A DNA stretch of 35,453 bases from Rubrivivax sp. (GCA_020248945.1 JADCGQ010000081.1:1-35453); one strand, 5' to 3'. Shown: positions 24,953-33,600, counted from the first letter of the stretch. Made by a program: numbers and translations. The notes: generated from the sequence alone by a model not told the origin.

Positions 24953-25651
24953 ATGAACCCAGCGGCCGACTTCGCTCGCCACGTGCCGGGCTTCGACTTC
25001 CTGCAAGGCCTGCTCAAGAACGCCGGCGCCGGCTTGCCGAACGTCGGTCGGTGGATCGCCCCCACGCTCGACCCCGAAGAGCTCGACAAGCGCATCCAGG
25101 AGCTGAAGACGGTGCAGTTCTGGCTCGAGCAGAACGCCAAGCTGCTGGCCACCACCATCCAGGCGCTCGAGGTGCAGCGCATGACGCTGGCCACGCTGAA
25201 GGGCATGAACCTGCCGATGGCTGATCTGTCGGAGTCGCTGAAGATCCGCCCCTGGTCGACCGAGCCGGCCGCTGCGCCGGCGCCGCCGCCCAGCCCCGAG
25301 CCGGCGGCGCCCGCCGACGAGCCGCCGGCCGCGCCGCGGCGCAAGGCCGCTGCCAAGCCGGGCGCCGCCAAGGCCGCGGCCGCGCCGGCGATGGTCGACC
25401 CGATGCAGTGGTGGGGCGCGCTGACGCAGCAGTTCACCGACCTCGCCGCGCAAGCCCTGAAGGACGGCACGCTCGACGGCGCCCGCACGCTGGCCGGTGC
25501 CGCGGTGAAGCAGTCGGTGGATACCGCCACCGGCGCGTTCAAGGCGGCGGCCGGCCTGCCGGCCAAGGCCGCGCGTGCGGCGGGCGCAGCCGGCGCCAAG
25601 GCCGCAAAGGCCACGCCGGCGCCCGCGCGCCGCGCGCCGCGCAAGCGCTGA
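24953..25651 (+). CDS. phaM: PhaM-type polyhydroxybutyrate granule protein
   Basis: A 232-residue protein of the PhaM family. The N-terminal half has the family pattern: FDFLQGLLKN, then IAPTLDPEELDKRIQELKTVQ and LLATTIQALEVQRMTLATLKG (each part shown short of full length). A Pro/Ala linker follows, then WWGALTQQFTDLAAQAL, and a Lys/Ala-rich C-terminus like histone H1 ending RRAPRKR. In Ralstonia eutropha PhaM activates the PHB synthase PhaC and ties granules to DNA, so both parts are kept here. No phaC is in the window. The start at 24953 is set by family alignment; the frame upstream runs into the TraB gene and is not coding. Confidence 0.88.
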   Translation: MNPAADFARHVPGFDFLQGLLKNAGAGLPNVGRWIAPTLDPEELDKRIQELKTVQFWLEQNAKLLATTIQALEVQRMTLATLKGMNLPMADLSESLKIRPWSTEPAAAPAPPPSPEPAAPADEPPAAPRRKAAAKPGAAKAAAAPAMVDPMQWWGALTQQFTDLAAQALKDGTLDGARTLAGAAVKQSVDTATGAFKAAAGLPAKAARAAGAAGAKAAKATPAPARRAPRKR

Positions 25652-25672
25652 GCCGCCGAGGCCCGGTCGCCC

Positions 25673-26902
25673 ATGAGCGCCTTCCTCGTCGGCCACGCCA
25701 CGCACCCCGACTGGCGCGGCGCGCTGGCGCTGGCGGCGGCGCAGATCGAGGCTCGCCGTGCCGAGCACGAGGCCAGCGCCCGCGGGCCGCTGTCGCTGGG
25801 CTTCGTCTACTTCACCGACCACTTCGCCGGCGACGCCGATGCACTGGTGGCCGAGCTGCGCCGGCGCTGGCCCGGCGTGGCCTGGGTCGGCAGTGTCGGC
25901 GTCGGCGTCGCGGCGATGGGCGTGGAGTACTTCGACGAGCCGGCGCTGGTGCTGATGCTGGCGGCGCTGCCGACCGGGCGCTTCGAGGTCTTCTCGGGCG
26001 CGCGCAAGTTGCAGCGAGTGCAGCCCTTCAGTGCGCTGGTGCACGCCGATCCGGCCACGCCTGACCTGGCCGAGCTGATCGGCGAAATGAGTGATCGCGT
26101 CAGCTCGGGCTACCTGTTCGGCGGCCTGGCCTCGTCGCGCAGTGGCGCCGTGCACGTGGCCGACGGTGCCTGGCGCGGCGGCCTCTCGGGCGTGGCCTTC
26201 ACGCGCGACGTGGCGCTGGTCTCGCGCGTCACCCAGGGCTCGCAGCCTCTGGGCCCGGTGCGCCGCATCACCTCGGCCGAGCGCAACCTGGTGCTGGCGC
26301 TCGACGGCGAGCCCGCGCTGCCCTGCCTGCTGCGCGATCTGGGCCTCGCCGACCTGTCCACGCCCCGCACGGCGCTGAACAAGCTGCGTGCCACGCTGGT
26401 GGCGCTGGCCGACGCCGACGCGGTGATGCTCGGCCGGCCGGGGCAGTTCGGGCCCGACACGCGGGTGCGCCATCTCGTGGGCCTCGATCCCGCGCGCAAC
26501 GCCGTGGCCGTGGCCGACACCGTGGAGCCGGGCATGTCGCTGGTGTTCTGCCAGCGCGACATGCAGGCCGCGCGGCGCGACCTGGTGCGCATCTGCGCCG
26601 AGATCCGCGACGAGGTGGAGTCGGCGCAGGAGCCCGCCTGGGCCGACGGCGCCGCCCACACCCCCGATGCCGGTGGGGCCGAGCCCGCTCGGCGCATCGC
26701 GGGCGCCATCTACGTCTCGTGCGCCGGCCGCGGCGGGCCGCACTTCGGCGGGCCCTCGGCCGAGCTGCAGATCGTGCAGCACGCCCTGTCCGGCGGCGGC
26801 CCCGAGGTGCCTTTGGTGGGCTTCTTTGCTGGCGGCGAGATCGCACGCCACCATGTCTATGGCTACACCGGGGTGCTGACAGTCTTCACCGGCCACGGCT
26901 GA
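25673..26902 (+). CDS. FIST domain sensor protein
   Basis: A 409-residue protein made of a FIST N-terminal domain (about residues 30-230) and a FIST C-terminal domain (about 240-390). LSLGFVYFTDHF, the Gly-rich GSVGVGVAAMG, SSGYLFGGLASSRSG and VPLVGFFAGGEIA are the visible family blocks. FIST domains are proposed to sense small ligands such as amino acids, usually fused to or encoded with signalling outputs. No output domain is attached. It follows phaM by 21 bases and precedes glcD by 32 bases, so it could feed information to either, but this is position only. Confidence 0.85.
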   Translation: MSAFLVGHATHPDWRGALALAAAQIEARRAEHEASARGPLSLGFVYFTDHFAGDADALVAELRRRWPGVAWVGSVGVGVAAMGVEYFDEPALVLMLAALPTGRFEVFSGARKLQRVQPFSALVHADPATPDLAELIGEMSDRVSSGYLFGGLASSRSGAVHVADGAWRGGLSGVAFTRDVALVSRVTQGSQPLGPVRRITSAERNLVLALDGEPALPCLLRDLGLADLSTPRTALNKLRATLVALADADAVMLGRPGQFGPDTRVRHLVGLDPARNAVAVADTVEPGMSLVFCQRDMQAARRDLVRICAEIRDEVESAQEPAWADGAAHTPDAGGAEPARRIAGAIYVSCAGRGGPHFGGPSAELQIVQHALSGGGPEVPLVGFFAGGEIARHHVYGYTGVLTVFTGHG

Positions 26903-26922
26903 ATCGGCCGCGGCGGCGGCGC

Positions 26923-26934
26923 TACAGTCCCCGC
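26923..26934 (+). promoter_or_regulatory. glcD operon promoter -10, probably leaderless
   Basis: TACAGT at 26923-26928 ends six bases before the glcD ATG. With no Shine-Dalgarno in between, the transcript probably starts at the ATG. This would be the promoter of the whole glc-lrg operon. No operator was recognised and no GlcC-type regulator gene is in the window. Confidence 0.45.
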
Positions 26935-28446
26935 ATGAACGCGCCCTTGCCCACCGCGCAGGCCGACCCTGCACACCAGCTCGAACGCAGCACGCGCCAG
27001 CAGCAGCTGGTGGCCGCCGTGGCACCGCTGCTGCCCGCGCACGCGCTGCTGTGGCACCGCGAGGACACCGTGCCCTACGAGTGCGACGGCCTCACCGCCT
27101 ACCGCCAGCTGCCGCTCGCCGTGGCGCTGCCCGAGACCGAGGCGCAGGTGGCCGCCGTATTGGCGGCCTGCCACCGGCTGGGCGTGCCGGTGGTGGCCCG
27201 CGGCGCCGGCACGGGCCTGTCGGGCGGCGCCATGCCGCACCCGCTGGGCCTGACGCTCTCGCTGGCCAAGTTCAACCGCATCGTGCAGGTGGATGTGCAC
27301 GCGCGCACGGCCACCGTGCAGTGCGGCGTGCGCAACCTGGCCATCAGCGAAGCCGTTGCGAAGCACGGCCTGTACTACGCGCCCGATCCCAGCAGCCAGA
27401 TCGCCTGCACCATCGGCGGCAACGTGGCCGAAAACTCCGGCGGCGTGCACTGCCTGAAGTACGGCCTGACGCTGCACAACGTGCTGCGCGTGCGCGGCTA
27501 CACGGCCGAGGGCGAGCCGGTGGAGTTCGGCTCCGAGGCGCTCGACGTGCCCGGCCTGGACCTGCTGCCGCTGGTGGTGGGCAGCGAGGGCATGCTGGCC
27601 GTCACCACCGAGGTGGTGGTCAAGCTCACTCCGAAGCCGCGGCTGGCGCGTTGCATCATGGCCAGCTTCGACGACATCCGCAAAGCCGGCGACGCGGTGG
27701 CCGCGGTCATCGCCGCAGGCATCATCCCGGCCGGCCTGGAGATGATGGACAAGCCGATGACGGCCGCGGTGGAAGACTACGTGCACGCCGGCTACGACCT
27801 GGCGGCCGAGGCCATCCTGCTGTGCGAGAGCGACGGCACGCCCGAGGAGGTGGCCGAGGAGATCGCCCGCATGCTCGAAGTGCTGTCGGGCTGCGGCGCC
27901 ACGCGCCTGGAAGTGAGCAAGGACGAGGCCCAGCGCCTGAAGTTCTGGAGCGGCCGCAAGAACGCCTTCCCGGCCAGCGGGCGCATCAGCCCCGACTACA
28001 TGTGCATGGACAGCACCATCCCGCGCAAGCGGCTGGCCGACATCCTGCTCGCCATCGCCGAGATGGAGAAGAAGTACCAGCTGCGCTGCTGCAACGTCTT
28101 CCATGCCGGCGACGGCAACCTGCACCCGCTGATCCTGTTCGACGCGAACGACCCCGACCAGCTGCGCCGCTGCGAGCTGTTCGGCGCCGACATCCTGGAG
28201 ACCAGCGTCGCCATGGGCGGCACCGTCACCGGCGAGCACGGCGTGGGCGTCGAGAAGCTCAGCAGCATGTGCGTGCAGTTCAGCCCCGAGGAGCGCGAAG
28301 CGATGTTCGGCGTGAAGCGCGCGTTCGACGAGACCGGCCTGCTGAACCCCGGCAAGGTGATCCCGACGCTGCAGCGCTGCGCCGAGTACGGCCGCATGCA
28401 CGTGAAGAAGGGCCTGCTGCCCTTTGCCCACCTGGAGCGCTTCTAG
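26935..28446 (+). CDS. glcD: Glycolate oxidase FAD subunit GlcD
   Basis: A 503-residue FAD-linked oxidase subunit. It oxidises glycolate to glyoxylate (some relatives act on D-lactate), passing electrons through GlcF to the membrane chain. The FAD-binding type 4 domain shows VARGAGTGLSGGAMPH and QIACTIGGNVAENSGG. The C-terminal FAD-oxidase domain has VFHAGDGNLHPLILFD and GEHGVGVEK. Length is normal for GlcD. The ATG at 26935 is six bases after a -10-like box; the frame reaches back into the FIST gene but that part is not family sequence. glcE follows after two bases. The presence of glcE and glcF supports GlcD over a lone D-lactate dehydrogenase. Confidence 0.95.
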   Translation: MNAPLPTAQADPAHQLERSTRQQQLVAAVAPLLPAHALLWHREDTVPYECDGLTAYRQLPLAVALPETEAQVAAVLAACHRLGVPVVARGAGTGLSGGAMPHPLGLTLSLAKFNRIVQVDVHARTATVQCGVRNLAISEAVAKHGLYYAPDPSSQIACTIGGNVAENSGGVHCLKYGLTLHNVLRVRGYTAEGEPVEFGSEALDVPGLDLLPLVVGSEGMLAVTTEVVVKLTPKPRLARCIMASFDDIRKAGDAVAAVIAAGIIPAGLEMMDKPMTAAVEDYVHAGYDLAAEAILLCESDGTPEEVAEEIARMLEVLSGCGATRLEVSKDEAQRLKFWSGRKNAFPASGRISPDYMCMDSTIPRKRLADILLAIAEMEKKYQLRCCNVFHAGDGNLHPLILFDANDPDQLRRCELFGADILETSVAMGGTVTGEHGVGVEKLSSMCVQFSPEEREAMFGVKRAFDETGLLNPGKVIPTLQRCAEYGRMHVKKGLLPFAHLERF

Positions 28447-28448
28447 GC

Positions 28449-29543
28449 ATGGCCGTGTCCGACCCCGCGCTCGCCTCGCTCGTCGACCGCATCCGCGTTG
28501 CGGCCGCCGCCGGGCAGCCGCTGTGCATCCGCGGTGGCGGCACCAAGGACTTCTACGGCGGCGCGCCCATCGGCGAGCCGCTGGACATGCGCGCGCTCGC
28601 CGGCATCAGCCGCTACGAGCCCAGCGAGCTGGTGGTGAGCGTGCGCGCCGGCACGCCGCTGGCCGAGCTCGAGGCCGCGCTGGCCGAGAAGAACCAGTGC
28701 CTGGCCTTCGAGCCGCCACGCTTTGACGAAGGTGGCACCGTCGGTGGCATGGTCGCCGCGGGCCTGGCCGGCCCGGCGCGCCTGAGCATGGGCGGCGTGC
28801 GCGACTACCTGCTGGGTGCCACGATGATCAACGGCCGCGGCGAGGTGCTCTCGTTCGGCGGCCAGGTGATGAAGAACGTGGCCGGCTACGACCTGAGCCG
28901 CGTGCTCGCCGGCAGCCTGGGCGTGCTGGGCGTCATCGCCGAGGTCTCGCTGAAGGTGCTGCCGATGCCGCGCGCGGTGGCCACGCTGCGGCTGGAGCTC
29001 GATGCGGGCAGCGCCATCCGCCGCGTCAACGAGCTGCTCGGCCAGCCGCTGCCGCTGAACGCCAGTGCCTGGTGGGACGGCATGCTCGTGCTGCGCCTGG
29101 CTGGCGCCGAGGCGGCGGTGAAGTCGGCGCTGCAGAGCCTGGGCGGCGAGCGCGTCGTGCCGGCGATGGCCGATCCCTTCTGGCTCGGCCTGCGCGACCA
29201 CCGCGACGAGTTCTTCGTGGGCGCGGCGCGGGCGGTCGACACCGGCGCGGCGCTGTGGCGGCTGTCGGTGCCCGCGGTGTCGCCGCCGCTCAAGCTGTCG
29301 GGCGAGCAGCTCGTCGAGTGGGGCGGCGCGCAGCGCTGGATCTGCACCAGCGCACCGGCCGCCACGCTGCGCGAGGCCGCGGCCGCGGCGGGCGGGCACG
29401 CGGTGCTGTTCCGGGCGCGCGACAAGGCCGGCGGCAGCTTTGCCGCGCTGCCGCCGGCGCTGCAGCGTGTGCATGCCGGCCTGAAGAAATCCTTCGATCC
29501 GGCGGGCATCTTCAACCCGGGCCGGCTGGTGCCGGGGCTGTGA
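28449..29543 (+). CDS. glcE: Glycolate oxidase FAD-binding subunit GlcE
   Basis: A 364-residue FAD-binding subunit of the three-part glycolate oxidase. CIRGGGTKDFYGG near residues 26-38 and GTVGGMVAAGLAG near 97-109 mark the FAD fold. GGQVMKNVAGYDLSRVLAGS is the characteristic GlcE block. It forms the membrane-associated complex with GlcD and GlcF. The ATG is two bases after the glcD stop. A long in-frame extension reaches to 27051 inside glcD but is Arg-rich and not GlcE sequence. Its stop overlaps the following methyltransferase start as TGATG. Unlike the usual order, glcF is not next: three other genes intervene. Confidence 0.94.
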   Translation: MAVSDPALASLVDRIRVAAAAGQPLCIRGGGTKDFYGGAPIGEPLDMRALAGISRYEPSELVVSVRAGTPLAELEAALAEKNQCLAFEPPRFDEGGTVGGMVAAGLAGPARLSMGGVRDYLLGATMINGRGEVLSFGGQVMKNVAGYDLSRVLAGSLGVLGVIAEVSLKVLPMPRAVATLRLELDAGSAIRRVNELLGQPLPLNASAWWDGMLVLRLAGAEAAVKSALQSLGGERVVPAMADPFWLGLRDHRDEFFVGAARAVDTGAALWRLSVPAVSPPLKLSGEQLVEWGGAQRWICTSAPAATLREAAAAAGGHAVLFRARDKAGGSFAALPPALQRVHAGLKKSFDPAGIFNPGRLVPGL

Positions 29544-30247
29544 TGGCGCACCAGGCCCGCGCCGAGGCCCGCCCGGCCATCGACATGCCGGCCGCGGTGG
29601 CCGCCATGGCCGGCTACTACGCCGCCCGCGCGGCCGAGTACGAGCGCGTCTACGCCAAGCCCGAGCGCCAGGCCGACCTGGGCGTGCTGCAGGCCTGGCT
29701 GCCCGGCGTGCTGGCGGGCCGGCGTGTGCTCGAGGTGGCCGCCGGCACCGGCTGGTGGACGGTGCACGGCGCGCGCGACGCCGCCTTCTGGCTGGCCACC
29801 GACCTGAACCCCGAGACGCTGGCCGTGGCGCGTGCCAAGCCGCAGATGCCGTGCAAGGTGCGCTTCGCCACGGCCGATGCCTACACGCTGGCCGAACTCG
29901 GCCCCCAACGCTTCGACGCCGCCTTCGTGGGCTTCTGGTGGAGCCACGTGCCGCGCGCACGACTGGCGGCCTGGCTCGACGTGTTGTTCGCGCGGCTCGA
30001 GACCGGCGCGCCGGTGGTCCTCATCGACAACCGGTATGTCGAAGGCAGCAGCACGCGCATCGCCGAGGTCGACGCCGCCGGCGACCACTGGCAGCACCGC
30101 CGGCTCGAAGACGGCAGCCCCCACCGGGTGCTGAAGAACCACCCGACGCCGACCGAGGTGGAGGCGGTGCTGGGCGCGCGCGTCAGTGGCTGCGAATGGG
30201 TCGAGCCGCTGGCCTACTACTGGGCTGTCGTGGCCCGCGCTGCATGA
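29543..30247 (+). CDS. Class I SAM-dependent methyltransferase
   Basis: A 234-residue protein with a Rossmann-type methyltransferase core. Motif I is VLEVAAGTGWWT near residues 62-73, the acidic ATDLNPETL follows, and FDAAFVGFWWSHVPR marks the motif IV region. The substrate is unknown. The sequence resembles small-molecule methyltransferases more than RNA or DNA enzymes, but this is a weak impression. It is locked into the glc operon: its ATG overlaps the glcE stop and its stop overlaps the lrgA start. I know of no established role for a methyltransferase in glycolate use. Confidence 0.85.
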   Translation: MAHQARAEARPAIDMPAAVAAMAGYYAARAAEYERVYAKPERQADLGVLQAWLPGVLAGRRVLEVAAGTGWWTVHGARDAAFWLATDLNPETLAVARAKPQMPCKVRFATADAYTLAELGPQRFDAAFVGFWWSHVPRARLAAWLDVLFARLETGAPVVLIDNRYVEGSSTRIAEVDAAGDHWQHRRLEDGSPHRVLKNHPTPTEVEAVLGARVSGCEWVEPLAYYWAVVARAA

Positions 30248-30630
30248 TGCCGGCACTCCAGGGCCTGGCCCTCCTGCTGCTGGCGCAGAGCGCTGGCGAG
30301 CTGCTGGTGCGCGCGCTGCGGCTGCCGCTGCCCGGCCCGGTGCTGGGCCTGGGCCTCGTGCTGGCCGCGCTGGCCTGGGCGCCGACGCGCCGGCTCGTGG
30401 CCGGGCCGGTGGAGGCGGTGGCCGAGCTGCTGCTGGCGCACCTGTCGCTGCTGTTCGTGCCGCTGGGCGTGGGCGTCATCGCGCACCTGGGGCTGCTCGG
30501 CGAACACGCCGGCGCGCTGGCCGTGGTGCTGCTGCTGTCCACCGTGGCCGGCCTGGCCGTCACGGCGCTGGTGCTGCAGGCGCTGTGGCGCGACGACGCC
30601 ACGGCCGAGATCGCAGAGCCCACGCCATGA
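30244..30630 (+). CDS. lrgA: LrgA/CidA family membrane protein
   Basis: A 128-residue inner membrane protein with four hydrophobic spans, the size of LrgA/CidA. LPLPGPVLGLGLVLAAL and LLFVPLGVGVIAHL match the two conserved blocks. LrgA was first described as a holin-like regulator of murein hydrolases, but LrgAB pairs of Bacillus and Streptococcus act in pyruvate transport, and plant PLGG1 (an LrgAB fusion) transports glycolate and glycerate. Here the gene lies between glcE and glcF, which favours a transport role for glycolate. ATGA overlaps on both sides couple it to the methyltransferase and lrgB. The symbol denotes family, not proven function. Confidence 0.88.
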   Translation: MMPALQGLALLLLAQSAGELLVRALRLPLPGPVLGLGLVLAALAWAPTRRLVAGPVEAVAELLLAHLSLLFVPLGVGVIAHLGLLGEHAGALAVVLLLSTVAGLAVTALVLQALWRDDATAEIAEPTP

Positions 30631-31358
30631 CGAACTTCGTCGAGCTCTGGCTCTACCTCTCGGCCACGCCGCTGTTCGGCCTGACGGCCACGCTGGTGGT
30701 GTACGTGCTGGCGCAGGCCGCCTACACCCGCCTGGGCCAACCGCCCTGGGCCAACCCGGTGCTGTGGAGCGTGCTGGTGCTGGCGCTGCTGCTGCTGGCC
30801 ACGGGCACGCCGTACCCCACCTACTTTTCGGGCGCGCAGTTCATCCACTTCCTGCTCGGCCCGGCCGTGGTGGCGCTGGCCTGGCCGCTGTGGCAGCGCC
30901 GCGCCGAGCTGCGTGCGCGGCCCGTGGCCTTGGGTGCGGCGGCGCTGGCCGGCGCCGGGGCCTCGGTGGCCGTGGCGCTGGGCCTGGGCTGGGCGCTGGA
31001 CCTGCCGCTGCCGCTGCTGGCCTCGCTCGCGCCCAAGGGCACCACGGCACCGGTGGCCATGGGCGTGGCCGAGGCGCTGGGCGGGGTGCCGGCGCTGGCC
31101 GCGGTGTTCGCGGTGCTGACGGGCCTGGTGGGCGCGGTCGCGGGCAAGTACCTGTTCGATGCGCTGAAGCTCAAGCGCCCCGAGGTGCGCGGCTTCGCGC
31201 TTGGCACCTCGGCCCACGGCATTGGCGCGGCGCGGGCCTGGCAGGTGCACCCGGCGGCCGGCGCCTATGCCGCGCTGGGCCTGAGCCTGCAGGTGCTGAT
31301 CGCGGCACTGCTGATGCCGCTGGTGTTGCCCCTCCTGTTGTCGCGCCTGCCTGCCTGA
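30627..31358 (+). CDS. lrgB: LrgB family membrane protein
   Basis: A 243-residue LrgB/CidB protein with about seven hydrophobic spans. The family core ASLAPKGTTAPVAMGVAEAL and the C-terminal GTSAHGIGAARAWQ are both visible; the first corresponds to the transport-associated motif of the family. It should form a complex with LrgA. The ATG overlaps the lrgA stop by four bases. glcF follows after 10 bases. Given its position inside the glycolate oxidase cluster and the known activity of plant PLGG1, it is a candidate part of a glycolate carrier; a murein-hydrolase regulator is the alternative. Confidence 0.9.
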   Translation: MTNFVELWLYLSATPLFGLTATLVVYVLAQAAYTRLGQPPWANPVLWSVLVLALLLLATGTPYPTYFSGAQFIHFLLGPAVVALAWPLWQRRAELRARPVALGAAALAGAGASVAVALGLGWALDLPLPLLASLAPKGTTAPVAMGVAEALGGVPALAAVFAVLTGLVGAVAGKYLFDALKLKRPEVRGFALGTSAHGIGAARAWQVHPAAGAYAALGLSLQVLIAALLMPLVLPLLLSRLPA

Positions 31359-31368
31359 GCCTGAACCG

Positions 31369-32649
31369 ATGCAAACCAACCTGGCGCCCGAGTTCCGTGG
31401 CACGCCCGACGGCCAAGAGGCCGAGGCCATCCTGCGCAAGTGCGTGCACTGCGGCTTCTGCACCGCCACCTGCCCCACCTACCAGCTGCTCGGCGACGAG
31501 CTCGACGGCCCGCGCGGCCGCATCTACCTGATGAAGCAGGTGCTCGAGGGCGGCGAGGTCACGCGCAAGACACAGCAGCACCTGGACCGCTGCCTCACCT
31601 GCCGCAACTGCGAGAGCACCTGCCCGAGCGGCGTCGACTACGGCCACCTGGTGGAGATCGGCCGCCGCGTCGTCGAGGCCCAGGTCGAGCGCCCCAAGGG
31701 CGAGCAGGCCGTGCGCTGGCTGCTCAAGGAAGGTCTCACCTCGCCGATGTTCGGCCCGGCGATGAAGCTCGGCCAGCTGGTGCGGCCGCTGCTGCCGGCG
31801 GCGCTGAAGGCCAAGGTGCCGGCGCCGGCCTCGGGCGCCGCCGCCGCGCGCGCCCACCGCTGGCCCACGCGCGAGCATCCGCGCAAGGTGCTCATGCTGA
31901 TGGGCTGCGTGCAACCGGCCATGATGCCCAACATCAACAGCGCCACCGCGCGTGTGCTCGACGCCGCCGGCATCCAGACGCTGGTGGCCGACGGCGCCGG
32001 CTGCTGCGGCGCCATCCGCTCGCACCTGAACGACCACGAAGGCGGCCTGGCCGACATGCGCCGCAACATCGACGCCTGGTGGCCGCTGGTCCAGGGCCTC
32101 ACGGCGCAGGGCAAGGTCGAGGCGCTGGTGATGAACGCCAGCGGCTGCGGCGCCACGGTCAAGGACTACGGCCACGCCCTGGCACACGACCCCGACTACG
32201 CCAACAAGGCCGCGGCCATCAGCGCGCTGACGCGCGATCTGTCCGAGCTGCTGCCGGGCCTGCTGCCCACGCTGGTGCCCAAGCTGCAGGCGGCCACGCA
32301 GGGCCGCGGCAAGGCGCTGGCGCCGCGCAGCTTGGCCTTCCACCCGCCCTGCACGCTGCAGCACGGCCAGCAGCTGCGCGGCGGGATCGAGCAGGCGCTG
32401 GGCGCGCTCGGCTTCGAGGTGCAGCTGGCCACCGCCGAAAGCCATCTGTGCTGCGGCAGCGCCGGCACCTACAGCGTGCTGCAGCCCGAGCTGGCCACGC
32501 AGCTGCGCGACCGCAAGCTCGGCCACCTGGCGCCGCTGCAGGCCGAGGTCATCGTCAGCGCCAACATCGGCTGCATCCAGCACTTGCAGACGGGCACCGA
32601 CACGCCGGTGCGCCACTGGGTCGAGGTGCTCGACGAGGCGCTGGGCTGA
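31369..32649 (+). CDS. glcF: Glycolate oxidase iron-sulfur subunit GlcF
   Basis: A 426-residue iron-sulfur subunit. Two ferredoxin motifs lie near the N-terminus: CVHCGFCTATCP from Cys25 and CLTCRNCESTCP from Cys75, each for a 4Fe-4S cluster. Two CCG-type segments follow, GAGCCGAIR and HLCCGSAG. GlcF passes electrons from GlcD/GlcE toward quinone. The ATG at 31369 is ten bases after the lrgB stop. A DUF3667 gene begins five bases after its stop. Completing glcDEF makes a functional glycolate oxidase likely despite the three inserted genes. Confidence 0.95.
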   Translation: MQTNLAPEFRGTPDGQEAEAILRKCVHCGFCTATCPTYQLLGDELDGPRGRIYLMKQVLEGGEVTRKTQQHLDRCLTCRNCESTCPSGVDYGHLVEIGRRVVEAQVERPKGEQAVRWLLKEGLTSPMFGPAMKLGQLVRPLLPAALKAKVPAPASGAAAARAHRWPTREHPRKVLMLMGCVQPAMMPNINSATARVLDAAGIQTLVADGAGCCGAIRSHLNDHEGGLADMRRNIDAWWPLVQGLTAQGKVEALVMNASGCGATVKDYGHALAHDPDYANKAAAISALTRDLSELLPGLLPTLVPKLQAATQGRGKALAPRSLAFHPPCTLQHGQQLRGGIEQALGALGFEVQLATAESHLCCGSAGTYSVLQPELATQLRDRKLGHLAPLQAEVIVSANIGCIQHLQTGTDTPVRHWVEVLDEALG

Positions 32650-32654
32650 GCGCG

Positions 32655-33593
32655 ATGGGGTGGCGCCGCCGCTTCGGCCTGCGGCCGGTGCCCAGCGCCG
32701 AGGTGCGCGGCATCATGATGGCCGCCGTCGACGGCCGTTGCACCAACTGCGAAACACCGCTGGCCGAGCCACGCCCCAATTTCTGCCCCGAGTGTGGCCA
32801 GGACACCAACCTCAACCCGCCGACGTTGCGCGAGTTCTGGGCCCAGTTCACCGACACCTACCTCGCGCCCAAGGGCGCGATGTGGGCGACGCTGAAGATG
32901 CTGCTGGCGCGCCCGGGCGAGTTGACGGCGCAGTACCTCACCGGCCGGCGCCGCCAGTACGTGCTGCCGCTGCGCCTGTTCGGCCTGGCCACGGTGGTGA
33001 TGCTGGTGGTGATGCGCGTGGTCAGCGTCATCGAGCTGTCGGTGCTCGACGACCCGGCCCTGGCCGCGGCGCTGGCCCAGCGGCCCACGCAGGTGTCGCT
33101 GGAGCTGGGCTTCGGCCGCGCCGGCGTGACCGAGGGCCGTTTCTACTGCGAAGGCCTCACGCCCTGGCTGTGCCAGCGGCTGCAGGTCAAGCTCGACATG
33201 AGCACACACGACCTGCTGTTGCAGATCGAGCGCGTCAGCGACCGCATGGCGCGCAATGCCGGCCTCGTGATGCTGGTGCTGCTGCCGGCCTTTGCCGGCG
33301 TGCTGACGCTGCTGTACCGCTACCGCGGCATGGGCTACACCGAGCACCTGGTGTTCGCGATGCACCTGCACGCGTTCTGGTTCCTGGTGGTGGCGGTGAT
33401 CATGGTCGCGCCCATGCTGCTGGTGCTGCCGGGGCTGCTGCTGATCCCGGCCTACGCGGGCCTGGCCTTCCGGCGCGTGTACGGCGGCCGCGCCTGGGGC
33501 CTGGTGTGGCGCGGGGCGCTGCTCAGCGTGGTGCACCTGATGCTGGTGGCGGCCATCGTGGCCGTCACGGCGCTGGTGGCGCTGCTGATCTGA
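32655..33593 (+). CDS. DUF3667 zinc-ribbon membrane protein, copy 1
   Basis: A 312-residue protein with an N-terminal zinc ribbon (CTNCETPLAEPRPNFCPECG, near residues 28-47) and several membrane spans. Family blocks include PTLREFWAQF, GELTAQYLTGRRRQYVLPLR and YTEHLVFAMHLHAFWFL. The function is unknown. Between the first span and the later ones lies a soluble segment with FYCEGLTPWLCQRL. It has a paralog directly downstream. It starts five bases after glcF, so it probably belongs to the same transcript. ATG 32655 is the first start; an ATG pair inside (MMAAVDGRC) would shorten the protein by about 20 residues. Confidence 0.78.
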   Translation: MGWRRRFGLRPVPSAEVRGIMMAAVDGRCTNCETPLAEPRPNFCPECGQDTNLNPPTLREFWAQFTDTYLAPKGAMWATLKMLLARPGELTAQYLTGRRRQYVLPLRLFGLATVVMLVVMRVVSVIELSVLDDPALAAALAQRPTQVSLELGFGRAGVTEGRFYCEGLTPWLCQRLQVKLDMSTHDLLLQIERVSDRMARNAGLVMLVLLPAFAGVLTLLYRYRGMGYTEHLVFAMHLHAFWFLVVAVIMVAPMLLVLPGLLLIPAYAGLAFRRVYGGRAWGLVWRGALLSVVHLMLVAAIVAVTALVALLI

Positions 33594-33600
33594 GGCCGGC

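Noticed and set aside
27051..28448. N-terminal extension of glcE through glcD
   Set aside because: The extension is an Arg-rich shadow of glcD in another frame; GlcE homology begins at 28449.
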